Source of the DNA: Kitasatospora aureofaciens
GTDB taxonomy: Bacteria > Actinomycetota > Actinomycetes > Streptomycetales > Streptomycetaceae
DNA: 64,000 nt
Direction of reading: 5' to 3'
Assembly (NCBI RefSeq): GCF_001188955.3
Contig: NZ_JPRF03000043.1
Span: 186,001-250,000 of the forward strand
Part shown: positions 33,057 to 41,436 of the stretch, piece by piece
How positions within the stretch are numbered: the first letter of the stretch is position 1
Layout of the letters: the number at the start of each line of letters is the position of its first letter
Position numbers and translations under genes: made by a program
Notes under the pieces: model-generated
What the model was told of the DNA's origin: nothing
Seen by the model: only the letters and a program-made list of their open reading frames with translations
The model's database searches: none

Positions 33057-36000
33057 CTGCAGGAGGAAAGCCGCCGCGGGCCCGGCCCGCGCTGGAGAGC
33101 CTGCTGAACGGTGCGGCCAGCCCGCAGGCCGCAGTCCGGCAGGTGCTGCTGGGCGATCCGCCGCTGTGGTGGAGCTGCTGCAGCGAGGCGGTGCGCTGGG
33201 ACCCGGGGTGGCTGTACGGCCCGCGCTCCGCGGAGCTGCGCGACTGGCTGAACACGACGGCCCCGGACCCGGGTGCCGCGTCCGTCGGCTCGGTCGACCA
33301 CCCGCTGCTGCTGGCCCGGATCCTGGCCGCGCCCGTGGACCGGATGGCGGAGCACGACACGGAGCTGCTGGGACTGACCGCAGGCTGGGACCGCAGCGGC
33401 CTGCTCTGCGCCGACGCCGCCCCCGGACCGTCGCACCCCTCCGGCAGCGGGCTCAGCGCTCTCACGCCACGGCTGGCCGGCACACTGAGCGCCGCACTGG
33501 ACCGGCTCCGGCAGCTGCGGGCCACCGCCGGGCCGGGCCTGCCGAGCCCGGCCGCCGAGAGCGTGCTCACGATCGCCGCCCTGCTGCTGGCAGGAGTCGA
33601 ACCGCGCGGCCGGCGGGCCGTCCGGGTGGCCGTGGTCTTCGCCCGCTCGGCCGGGGCGGACGGGCCGTCCGCCGGACCGGAGGGCGTGACCGGCGTCCTG
33701 GAACTCCGCGAATTCCCCGCCGGCCCACCCGGGTTGTACCCCGATCCGCGGACGATGACCGGCGTACGCAGCCCCAATGGCGACTTCGCCACCGCACTCG
33801 GCCACGCCTGGCGGCTGGCGGGGGAGCGGCGCGAGCGGCGCTGCGTGCTGTGGCGCATCGTGCTGTCCGACGGCCAGGCCGCCCCGACCCGACTCGAAGG
33901 CCCCTCACTCGGCCTGGCCTTCGCGTTGGGCCTGCGCGAACTGCTGCGCCACTCGCCGACCGGACGGCCCGGCCTGGCCGGGCTGCGCGGATTCGCCCGC
34001 GGGCTGCGGCCCCGGACGGCGGTCACCGGCGCCCTCGACGGCAGCGAATACCTGGTCAGGATCGGTGATCTGGACGCCAAACTGCTGGCCGCGCGCCGCG
34101 ACGGCCTGCGCCTGGTGGTGCCCGAGGCGAACCGGCTCGACGTCGCCAAGGCGCCAGAGCCCGGCGACGTCAGGTTCGCCCGGACGCTGCGTCAGGCCGA
34201 CCGGTACGCGCGCAGGTACCGCACCGGACGCCTCGCGGTCGCCCTGGCCCTGGTCGCCGTCAGTGCCACCGGTGCGGGCGCGGCCTTCAACGAGCACCGC
34301 AACACCGTCCGCGAACGCGCCCAGGCCATGTCGCGGGGCCTGGCCGCGCAGGCGTTCCTGCTCGACCAGCTTCAGCCGAACATCGCCAAACAGGAACGCA
34401 TCGCGGCGTTCCGCACCGCCCCGACCCCCGAGGCCTTCGACGCCTTGACCGCCGGCTTCCGCGTGCCCGGGACGATCGCTGTGCCCGGCATCCTGCATGT
34501 GGCCGTCAGCAACACTGTGATCGCCGTCGTCGCCGACGGCCAGGCCCGCCTGTGGAGCCGCTCCGAGCATCGGTTCACGGCGACGCTGCCGACCGTGGGC
34601 GTGACGGCCATGACGTTCCGCCAGGACGGCACCGCCCTCGCCGTGGGAACCAGCGTCGGCGGTCTGGAGGTGTGGAACATCGCCGACCCGGGCCACCCCG
34701 CGCGCACCCGCACGCTGCCCGGCGCGGCCAAGCCGATCGACGCCACCGTCTTCAGTCCCGACGGCCGCCTGCTAGCTGCCGGCGGGGACGACCACACCGT
34801 CCGGCTGTGGGACCCAGCACTGAACGGATCCGCCACCCCACTGGCAACCTTCGACGGCGGGACCGACACGGTGACCGGACTGGCCGTCAGCCCGGACGGA
34901 CAGCAACTGGCCGGGTCGAACGCCGACGGCTCGACCAGCCTCTGGGACGTCACGCACCCGACCGCCCCCACCCACGCCACCACGATCCCGGGCACCGGAC
35001 AAATGCGCGCCGTCGCCTTCGCACCGTCAGGTCACCTGCTGGCCACGACCGGCACCGACCAGAAGGTGCACCTGTGGGGGACGCGCGATCCGGTCCACCC
35101 GGCGACGATCGCCACCATCGACGACGCGGGGCGGATGACCGCCGTCGCGTTCTCGCCGAACGGGCGATTCCTGGCCGGGGGCAGCCTCAAGGACGCCAAT
35201 CCGATCCGGCTCTGGGATCTCACCTACCCCGGGTCCCCGGTCGCGCTCCCGACGCCGACTGACGGCAGCGGAGGCACCGAGGTGGCCTTCAGTCCCGACG
35301 GCAGCACGCTCGTCACCCTGGACACGAGCTCCCACGGCAACGCGCGCTCCCTGGATGACAAGGTGAAACTGTGGAGCACGGCGAATCTGCGTCTCCCGGC
35401 CGCGCTCACCCTCATGCCCAACGTGCCGGCCGCGGAATCCGTGGCACTGTCCCCCGAGGGCTCGACCATGGCCACGGCGGGCACCGGCAACGTGCGTCTC
35501 TGGGACGTCGCCGACCGGGCGCACCCGCGCGTCGTGTGGGAGCACGACAGCGACAAGGACGACTACCGCGTGGCCCTGGCCGGCCACACCCTCGCGATCG
35601 GCAAGAAGAAGGCGGTCACTCTGCTGGACGTGACCGATCCGAAGCATCCGGTGGAGCAGGGTTCGGTCGACCTGTCCGGTGCGGGTGCCTCCCCCAAGGC
35701 CGTGGAAGTCGCGTTCGGTCCGGACGGGCGGACGCTGGTGGCTCGGGACGACGAGCAAGCCGTCGTCTGGCTGATCAACGCCTCCGACAGCTCGCGGCCC
35801 GTCCTCCTCGCCACCCTTCGCGGAGACGACGTCCCCGGCGGACACCCGACCCTCAGCGCCGACGGGACCCTGCTGGCGGTCGGCAGCTTCCCCGACATCC
35901 AGGACTCGAGCAGGCCGGGCCCCGCAAAGCCGGGAGTCTGGGACGTTCGCGACCCGGCCGACCCGAAGCTGCTCACCGGGACCGCCGACCAGATCGGCAT

Positions 36001-36502
36001 CGTGACAGCCACTCGGTTCGCTCCGAAGGGCTCGGTGCTGGCCGTGGGCGGGACGGACGGGAGCGTGGCGTTCTGGCGCATCGCACCGAACGGCCGGGCG
36101 ACGCGAATCGCCTCGCTGCCCGGCAGCGGAGCCGGCGTGATGACCCTGAACTACAGCGCGGACGGCGCTTTCCTCGTCGGTATCGACAACGCCGGAACCG
36201 TCCGCATGTGGGACGTGAGCGACCCGGGCAATCCCACACCGCTCGGACGCTACGACCAACCGAGGGAGATCGACTTCCCCGACCTCGACGCCTCCGCCGC
36301 GGTCGGCCCACCCCGCGGACCGGGCGTCGGCCGACTGATCGTCACCGTCACGGACGATGGCGAGCCCCGCCTGTGGACCAGCGATCCCGAGGCGGTCATC
36401 GCACGGCTGTGCCGGACCATCGGCGACACGGCGACAACTGCGGAGTGGAACCAGTACGTCCCCGATGTCGCTCACACCGACCTGTGCCGGAACAAGGGCT
36501 GA
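33053..36502 (+). CDS. Lon-peptidase-like domain, membrane helix and WD40 propellers
   Basis: 1149 residues from a GTG overlapping the previous stop. Residues about 260-360 look like the Lon (S16) proteolytic fold: LEGPSLGLAFALGLRELLR with Ser285 at the nucleophile place (Lon: DGPSAG), then RTAVTGALDGSEYLVRIGDL and DAKLLAARRDGLRLVVPEAN with Lys343 at the place of the catalytic Lys (Lon: GGLKEKLLAAHRAG...IPxEN). A membrane helix follows (about 393-412), then a helical linker (RERAQAMSRGLAAQAFLLDQ). Some 13-14 WD40-type repeats (for example HTVRLWD, GSTSLWDVT, GTVRMWDVS) run to about 1110. A Cys-containing tail (ARLCRTIGD) ends it. No ATPase domain. Probably a membrane-anchored sensor protease; activity is inferred. 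Confidence 0.75.
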   Translation: MTAGGKPPRARPALESLLNGAASPQAAVRQVLLGDPPLWWSCCSEAVRWDPGWLYGPRSAELRDWLNTTAPDPGAASVGSVDHPLLLARILAAPVDRMAEHDTELLGLTAGWDRSGLLCADAAPGPSHPSGSGLSALTPRLAGTLSAALDRLRQLRATAGPGLPSPAAESVLTIAALLLAGVEPRGRRAVRVAVVFARSAGADGPSAGPEGVTGVLELREFPAGPPGLYPDPRTMTGVRSPNGDFATALGHAWRLAGERRERRCVLWRIVLSDGQAAPTRLEGPSLGLAFALGLRELLRHSPTGRPGLAGLRGFARGLRPRTAVTGALDGSEYLVRIGDLDAKLLAARRDGLRLVVPEANRLDVAKAPEPGDVRFARTLRQADRYARRYRTGRLAVALALVAVSATGAGAAFNEHRNTVRERAQAMSRGLAAQAFLLDQLQPNIAKQERIAAFRTAPTPEAFDALTAGFRVPGTIAVPGILHVAVSNTVIAVVADGQARLWSRSEHRFTATLPTVGVTAMTFRQDGTALAVGTSVGGLEVWNIADPGHPARTRTLPGAAKPIDATVFSPDGRLLAAGGDDHTVRLWDPALNGSATPLATFDGGTDTVTGLAVSPDGQQLAGSNADGSTSLWDVTHPTAPTHATTIPGTGQMRAVAFAPSGHLLATTGTDQKVHLWGTRDPVHPATIATIDDAGRMTAVAFSPNGRFLAGGSLKDANPIRLWDLTYPGSPVALPTPTDGSGGTEVAFSPDGSTLVTLDTSSHGNARSLDDKVKLWSTANLRLPAALTLMPNVPAAESVALSPEGSTMATAGTGNVRLWDVADRAHPRVVWEHDSDKDDYRVALAGHTLAIGKKKAVTLLDVTDPKHPVEQGSVDLSGAGASPKAVEVAFGPDGRTLVARDDEQAVVWLINASDSSRPVLLATLRGDDVPGGHPTLSADGTLLAVGSFPDIQDSSRPGPAKPGVWDVRDPADPKLLTGTADQIGIVTATRFAPKGSVLAVGGTDGSVAFWRIAPNGRATRIASLPGSGAGVMTLNYSADGAFLVGIDNAGTVRMWDVSDPGNPTPLGRYDQPREIDFPDLDASAAVGPPRGPGVGRLIVTVTDDGEPRLWTSDPEAVIARLCRTIGDTATTAEWNQYVPDVAHTDLCRNKG

Positions 36503-36547
36503 GCGCGCCGACCGGCGGTGCTCACAAGAGTCGTCCTGGAGACAAGC

Positions 36548-37012
36548 ATGAAGACCCACCGGACCGCCGGTCTCAGAGCCCGGACCGCACCTGCGGTACT
36601 CGCGGTCGCAGCGGTGCTGGCCGTCGGTGCGGCCGGCTGCGACTCCGCGCCCTCGGAACAACTCCCCGCAACGGAGGCGGACCCTTCGAGCTCCGCACCA
36701 GCGGGTCCACCCGACTTCACCCTGTTCACGGGGACCTGGGGCGGCCACGGCAACCAGATGACGGTCAACGCTGACGGGTCGTTCACGATGGAGATGCGCA
36801 CCGGCCGGAGCGGCCCCTCGGACAGTTCGGCGAGCGGCAGGATCGACAGTGTCTCCGGCACCGTCGCCAAGGGCGCGATCACCACCACCGGCGACCACCT
36901 GGCGATGCCCGTCGGCCCGCTGACCTTCGTCTACGACTCGGCCAACAACGCGATCAACGCCCTGCGCATCAACTGGTGCGGTCCCAAGGCGCCGGTCGGG
37001 GTCTGCGTCTGA
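36548..37012 (+). CDS. small lipoprotein of unknown function
   Basis: A 154-residue exported lipoprotein. The signal peptide (LAVAAVLAVGAAGC) has its lipidated Cys near residue 32 and is followed by a Ser/Pro/Ala linker. The body has a short lipocalin-like series: FTGTWGGHGNQMTVNADGSF, then TMEMRTGRSG, then FVYDSANNAINALRINWCGP. It ends APVGVCV, with two Cys that may pair. Similar small lipoproteins are common in Streptomyces. It starts 45 bases after the WD40 protein stop with GGAGA before the ATG, so it may belong to that operon; a terminator follows at 37032. Confidence 0.7.
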   Translation: MKTHRTAGLRARTAPAVLAVAAVLAVGAAGCDSAPSEQLPATEADPSSSAPAGPPDFTLFTGTWGGHGNQMTVNADGSFTMEMRTGRSGPSDSSASGRIDSVSGTVAKGAITTTGDHLAMPVGPLTFVYDSANNAINALRINWCGPKAPVGVCV

Positions 37013-37031
37013 CCGGCCCTTCCCCGCAGCA

Positions 37032-37070
37032 CCGGTGACCCCCAGGGACGGCGGTCCAGGGGGCCACCGG
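37032..37070 (+). terminator. hairpin closing the Lon-like/WD40 operon
   Basis: CCGGTG (37032-37037) pairs with CACCGG (37065-37070) and an inner CCCCC pairs with GGGGG, with one mismatch between, 19 bases after the lipoprotein stop. The 500 bases after it (37071-37571) show no supported gene. Confidence 0.65.
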
Positions 37071-37571
37071 CCGCCTGCTGCCCGCGTCGGAGCCCCCGTC
37101 CTCGAAGTAGTCGGGCGTATACGAGATCAGCACACCACCTGATCGCCGCCTCCGGCCAGCCCCACCCAGGACCGGCACGGACCCTGCCTCGGCGCGGCGT
37201 ACTGCCTCGTCCACGAGCTCGGGATCCTGCCGTCCGAGCTGCACTCTCTTCTGCAGCGCGGTGGAGAACACCTTCTCCGGCATCGACGTCCACCGGCTCG
37301 CCCGTGCGGTGTCGGCCGGTGAGGGCGCCGTGGGCGCATCGGATCGGCGATCAGGGGATGCGACCGGCACAGCACACTCCACATGGGAACTCGACAGCGG
37401 CACTCCGCATTGTGCCGTCACCGCGCCGCGGGGTGGGGGCACCAGCTCCCGCGCGCCGACCGTGCCTACCGGTCCGGGCCTCCGTCGACACGAAGCACAT
37501 TCCGTCACCCGAAGAAGCGGATTCCCGCAAAAACGCACCAGCAGCCAGCCGAGCGCGCCATCATCACGCGC

Positions 37572-37862
37572 ATGGACGACACCACTGCTGCCAGAGCCCG
37601 CGCCTACTGGGCCTGCGTCGAGATCGGCTGCCCCAAGTGCCGAGTCGAGCCAGGTCAGTACTGCCGCAACCGGGTCGACGGCGTTGAATACAACGCGCTG
37701 TTCCACAAGCCCCGCCAGGTCGACGCGGGTGCCCCTGCCATCCTGGAGACGGTGGGGATCCGCAAACTGCGCTGGCAGCCCAGCGTTGGGATGACGAAGT
37801 GGGACGGCCGCCCGATGCCAGTGCCGATGCCAGGCCTCAGCGCATCCCGCCCCGCGTCCTGA
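37572..37862 (+). CDS. small zinc-finger protein, phage/plasmid type
   Basis: 96 residues. The N-terminal half carries a compact putative zinc-binding motif: WACVEIGCPKCRVEPGQYCR, then an NALFHKPR segment. The pattern CPxC-x5-G-x2-C followed by a His in a basic context is typical of short DNA-binding proteins found on actinophages and conjugative elements (CPxCxAxPGxxC...HxxR). The C-terminal part (ETVGIRKLRWQPSVGMTKWD) is unassigned. It may be a leftover of an integrated element rather than a host gene. The ATG lacks a strong ribosome-binding site; the longer frame upstream is not coding-like. Confidence 0.6.
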   Translation: MDDTTAARARAYWACVEIGCPKCRVEPGQYCRNRVDGVEYNALFHKPRQVDAGAPAILETVGIRKLRWQPSVGMTKWDGRPMPVPMPGLSASRPAS

Positions 37863-38005
37863 GACACGCGAACGGCAAGGCTCCGGGTTTCGCTCTCCGA
37901 CACACGGACGGCGCGGCCGGCGAGCAGGACCTCCCACGCGCCGAGTTGCATCCCGCACCGGCGCGGTCGCGGCTGTCGCCGGTGCAACTGGGCACACTGG
38001 TCACC

Positions 38006-38578
38006 GTGACCTCCACCTGCCAGTGCGGCCCCGCCACCATCAACGGCCCCGGGGTGCGCGCCGCCTACTACGCCTACCAGCGCAAGATCCGCGCCGAGCG
38101 AACCGCCGACGGCCGACAGTTCCGCTCCCGCCGCACCGATTTCCACCCGACGAACACCTTGAGCTACCTCGCAGTGCACCTCGACGGTGACGGAGCGGTG
38201 CGCCTCGAAGTCGCGGCCGCTGCCGAGGAGTTGGAGCGGCCCCAGAACCTGCTGGTCGATGAACTTCGCTGGCTCGCGGACGGACGCCGGTTCCTGCACA
38301 CCGAGGGCTTCGCCGACGGCCTGATGAAGATCTGGCTCAACCCCGCCGTCGCCGTGAACGGCGGTTGCGACCCACGGCCCCTGGCGGCCAGACACCGCTT
38401 CCCCTACCCCGTCCTGGCCGACGGGGGCCTGTCCGCTCCCGAGCCTGTCCGCTTCCTGGAGTACTCCGCGCACCTGTGGGACGAGGTCTACTTCGCCAAC
38501 CGCCACATGTTCGCCGGCGGGTTGTTCCCCAACCCCGACTGCCGGGCCTGCTTCCCGGTCAGACTCCACTCGGTCTGA
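38006..38578 (+). CDS. hypothetical Cys-containing protein
   Basis: About 190 residues from a GTG at 38006; earlier in-frame starts overlap the zinc-finger gene. Not recognised. The sequence begins TSTCQCGPATINGPGVRAAY, has LSYLAVHLDGDGAVRLEVAA, LERPQNLLVDELRWLADGRR and FADGLMKIWLNPAV, and ends NPDCRACFPVRLHSV. The Cys pairs at both ends (CxC and CxxC) could bind a metal together. Codon bias is good throughout, so it is a real gene. It may belong with the preceding small zinc-finger gene (same strand, 143 bases apart). No export signal. Confidence 0.55.
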   Translation: MTSTCQCGPATINGPGVRAAYYAYQRKIRAERTADGRQFRSRRTDFHPTNTLSYLAVHLDGDGAVRLEVAAAAEELERPQNLLVDELRWLADGRRFLHTEGFADGLMKIWLNPAVAVNGGCDPRPLAARHRFPYPVLADGGLSAPEPVRFLEYSAHLWDEVYFANRHMFAGGLFPNPDCRACFPVRLHSV

Positions 38579-38762
38579 CCGCCAGCACCCCCAGCCGCTT
38601 CGAGGCCGAGAAGCATGGCAGCTGCGACGGCCGCGCGGAACGCCGGAGCGGTGAACGGCGGCGTGTGCTCGCCTGGCTGCCGGTGCCCTCACTCGCCGTC
38701 ATGTCCGTTCACGAGCAGCACCGTGAGGCCGGCGCCCGCCAGGACCCCCTCGTCTCCGGTGG

Positions 38763-39884
38763 GTGCTCGGACTGACCGCGGTAGACTACACCTACAACTC
38801 CCTCGGCCTCCCCGAGTCCATCGTCGAACCCCCGACCACAGCCCACCCGACGGCCGCCGAAGGGCCCGCCGAGGAACCCAGCCAGCCCCCTTCCCGTGAG
38901 CCGGAGCCCATAGCGCCGGGCCGGGCGACACCCGACCCGTTCGAGGGACTCGTCGTGGACGAGCGGTTCATCAAGGACGCCGCCGTCAAGGAGCCGACCG
39001 CCCGGACCCGGATGCTCACCGCGCAGTGGCGGCAGGAGCCGGGTGGCCGCCGCTGGGCGCCCGGGGCGACCCCCGGCACGGCCCGCTCACGGTGGACCCG
39101 GCCCGGACGCCGGCGCACCGCGCTGATCGCGGCCAGCGCTTTCGCGGCGCTGCTGGCCGTCGCGGTCGGGGTGGACCCGGCCGGTCTGCTGAACGGGGAC
39201 AGCCTTGCGGCGCGCAAGCCGCGGGCCGTGCCCGTATCTGCCGGGCCGGCCGCGGACGTCGCGCTACCCGGCGGCGGGGTCTCCGACGGCACCAGGTGCG
39301 GCACCAAGGGCTTCCACCACTTCGAGCCGGCGCCCGCGTCCTTCACCTTCGCCGCCGGAGCGCGGTCGGACGCCCCGCCGCCGGGACCGCAACTCGTCCT
39401 CAGCTCCTACGGGTTCTCACGAACCTCGCAGAAGGACCCCGGGCACTTCACCATCAGTCTGGGGCTCGGCCCGGGCCCCGGCGCCGGCGACCGTGGGCTG
39501 GACCTCTCCGCACCGCTCGGCCCGCAGGGCGTGGCAGTGGAGATCGAGGGCCCGGACGGCCTGGTCGCCGGGGCCCACGGGCTCCCGCTCACACCCGACG
39601 AAGACGCCCCGTCCGACGCGGGCGGCACCGTCCACGTCGCACCCGAGAACGGCGCCTCCGTACAGGTCACCCTCCCCGCCGTGGCCCTGTGCCCGGGCGT
39701 CGACGGCTTCACCCTCCAGCAGTTCCTGGTGGCGCCGACCGACTCGCACAACACCATCACCGGCCAGCCGCACTACCGGCTCACGGTCTCCATCTCGGAT
39801 CCGGCGATCGGCGCGCTGCGGCGCCAGGTGGGCTCGACGGTGCCCGGCGACGTGCTGGCGACCGACAACCGGGTGCCCCACTGA
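38763..39884 (+). CDS. SCO2583-like membrane protein
   Basis: 373 residues. A Pro/Glu-rich N-terminus contains DPFEGLVVDERFIKDAAVKE, then TARTRMLTAQWR, a segment typical of Streptomyces SCO2583/SCO2584-type membrane proteins near the spore-wall gene cluster. A single transmembrane helix follows (about 120-140: TALIAASAFAALLAVAVGV). The extracellular part has GTRCGTKGFHHFEPAPASFT, then LSSYGFSRTSQKDPGHFTIS and a closing HYRLTVSISDPAIGALRRQV. So the topology is N-in with a large outside domain. A role in cell-wall or spore-wall assembly is only by analogy. A GTG start at 38763 is assumed; the true start could be further in. Confidence 0.6.
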   Translation: MLGLTAVDYTYNSLGLPESIVEPPTTAHPTAAEGPAEEPSQPPSREPEPIAPGRATPDPFEGLVVDERFIKDAAVKEPTARTRMLTAQWRQEPGGRRWAPGATPGTARSRWTRPGRRRTALIAASAFAALLAVAVGVDPAGLLNGDSLAARKPRAVPVSAGPAADVALPGGGVSDGTRCGTKGFHHFEPAPASFTFAAGARSDAPPPGPQLVLSSYGFSRTSQKDPGHFTISLGLGPGPGAGDRGLDLSAPLGPQGVAVEIEGPDGLVAGAHGLPLTPDEDAPSDAGGTVHVAPENGASVQVTLPAVALCPGVDGFTLQQFLVAPTDSHNTITGQPHYRLTVSISDPAIGALRRQVGSTVPGDVLATDNRVPH

Positions 39885-40018
39885 CCGGAGCCACCCGAGA
39901 AGAGCTCCGACGACGCTGAACCGGGTACGGCGGTACGGTCCGCTTGGCGTCCAGCCGAGCACGCACCCTTCATCGGCATTTACCCCACACGGCGAACCGG
40001 CTGGGCTGACCGCCCGTG

Positions 40019-40537
40019 TCAGCCGATTGGACCGAGGGGGATGACCTGGTCGGTAACGGGGATGAGGCAGCGCTGCTCGCTGCACGCGCCAAAGCTCACC
40101 ACCGCCTCAGCCGGCCCCCCGTCGGATCGGCGGACCGGGAGAGTGACGGTGACCGCGCCGTCCGGGTAGACCGGCAGTTCCATGCCGAGGCCCAAGGGGC
40201 TGACCGTGCGCAGCGGACGGTCTGCCTGGGCGACGCCGTCCGGGGCCAGGCCGCCGCGCACCGTCAGCCGGGTCGGCAGGCCGAGCCCGTCCACCCCGCC
40301 GGCCGGCAGGTCAACGCTGTACAGGTGGAACCCGGCCTGCTCGGGGGTGAAGGTGGCGCTGAGCAGTTGCCGCCCGCCCTCCCCGGCCTCAAGCCGCACG
40401 GCGACTGTGACCCCGCCGCCGCTGTAGCTGGCGGCGGGGGTGGCCGCCGGCGCCGGATCCGCGGCGCAGCCCGCCGCCCCGAGCAGCAGCAGCGTTGCGA
40501 CCGCAGACCCTGCACGGGGCCGCCCAGCCGGACTCAC
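40019..40537 (-). CDS. DsbD N-terminal-like lipoprotein
   Basis: 172 residues starting with a GTG that overlaps the stop of the thioredoxin-like gene. The signal peptide ends in the lipobox GAAGC (Cys near residue 21). The body resembles the N-terminal immunoglobulin-like domain of DsbD: LLSATFTPEQAGFHLYSVDL, then LPTRLTVRGGLAPDGVAQAD, and AVVSFGACSEQRCLIPVTDQ, where two Cys five apart take the place of the DsbD redox pair (GCaxxGxCYPP). Together with its neighbour it could form an extracytoplasmic thiol-reducing relay. Convergent with the SCO2583-like gene; no clear terminator in the 130 bases between. Confidence 0.7.
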   Translation of the reverse strand: MSPAGRPRAGSAVATLLLLGAAGCAADPAPAATPAASYSGGGVTVAVRLEAGEGGRQLLSATFTPEQAGFHLYSVDLPAGGVDGLGLPTRLTVRGGLAPDGVAQADRPLRTVSPLGLGMELPVYPDGAVTVTLPVRRSDGGPAEAVVSFGACSEQRCLIPVTDQVIPLGPIG

Positions 40538-41139
40538 TTCTGCGACCAGCGCTTGAGGTAGGCGGCGACCGTGTTCGCAGTCATGCTGCGGGCGTTGGAG
40601 AACGCGCCGTCGTTGCTCGCGGTGCGCACCGCGCCGTCCGGGGAGAGCACCACCAGCGCGGGAATGCCGCTGCGCTGGAGGTCGACGTACTGGGCGGCCA
40701 GGTCGAGGTTGTGGTCGAATCTGCCCACGTCCACGGCCACCACCCGGTAGTCGTCCCGCAGTAGCGGGGCGACCTGCTCGGAGCGGAACAGCTTGTCGAG
40801 CACCTTGCAGTCGGGGCACCAGTTGGCCCCGAAGTCGATCAGCACCGGCCGCTGATCGCCGGCCGACAGGGCAAGCGCCGCCTGCAGATCGGACGCGGCG
40901 TCCCGGTTAGGGTTGTACCCGTCCGGCAGCTTCCCGGCCCCGGCGCTCGTGGTCACCGAGCCCGTCGACGCGGAACTCGCGGGCGGAGCAGCTGCGGTGG
41001 CCGTCCCGGTCGGCGCAGCAGTAGGGGGCGTCCCGGTTGTGTCAGCCGCCCCGCCCGTGGCGCTGCCGCCCGAGCCGCAGCCGCTGGTGAGTACGGTCGC
41101 CAGGACGGCGCTGGCAAGCAGAGCGCGGCGCTGCCGCAT
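40534..41139 (-). CDS. thioredoxin-fold lipoprotein
   Basis: 201 residues. The signal peptide has its lipobox near residue 21 (LTSGC), then a long Thr/Ala/Ser linker to about residue 70. The thioredoxin domain has RPVLIDFGANWCPDCKVLDK with the redox motif CPDC at Cys108-Cys111, VVAVDVGRFDHNLDLAAQYV and the cis-Pro in SGIPALVVLSPDG. The C-terminal helix is TANTVAAYLKRWSQK. It would act as a membrane-anchored disulfide reductase or isomerase outside the cell. Its stop overlaps the GTG of the DsbD-N-like gene, so the two are co-translated partners. The gene is divergent from the metalloprotease across a 297-base gap. Confidence 0.88.
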   Translation of the reverse strand: MRQRRALLASAVLATVLTSGCGSGGSATGGAADTTGTPPTAAPTGTATAAAPPASSASTGSVTTSAGAGKLPDGYNPNRDAASDLQAALALSAGDQRPVLIDFGANWCPDCKVLDKLFRSEQVAPLLRDDYRVVAVDVGRFDHNLDLAAQYVDLQRSGIPALVVLSPDGAVRTASNDGAFSNARSMTANTVAAYLKRWSQK

Positions 41140-41436
41140 AAGTTCCCCCCGGTGTTGATCGCTGACCCAGGGAGGATAGCGGGGCCACGGCCTTCGGCCA
41201 GCAGCGGCAGCTGTTCGAAGGCCGGTGCCGGACGGCTACCCGTCGACCTTCGTGTCTGCCCCTGCTGTTCCGACGTCGCCAGCAGGAATCTCACCGTCGG
41301 CCAGGCCAGATTCGCCGTGCGCCGGCGGGCACCTTCGCGTGATCCACATCGACGATGCAGTCAGTATCATCCTACGGGACGTCATTTCCGGGGCCGACAG
41401 GGGCCCTTCCCTATTTGTTTCTCTGAAAGGAAGTCC
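41140..41436. other. divergent intergenic region
   Basis: About 300 bases between the leftward thioredoxin lipoprotein gene and the rightward metalloprotease gene. It must hold both promoters. GAAAGGAAG lies just before the protease ATG. I see no clear inverted repeat or small gene. Confidence 0.35.

Noticed and set aside
35027..36898. A 623-codon minus-strand frame opposite the WD40 region
   Set aside because: Antisense of the WD40 repeats; no recognisable content and no start signal.
36969..37997. A long minus-strand frame between the lipoprotein and zinc-finger genes
   Set aside because: One segment (VFSTALQKRVQLGRQDPELV) looks faintly coding, but there is no supported start, family or ribosome-binding site, so the 37071-37571 gap was left empty.
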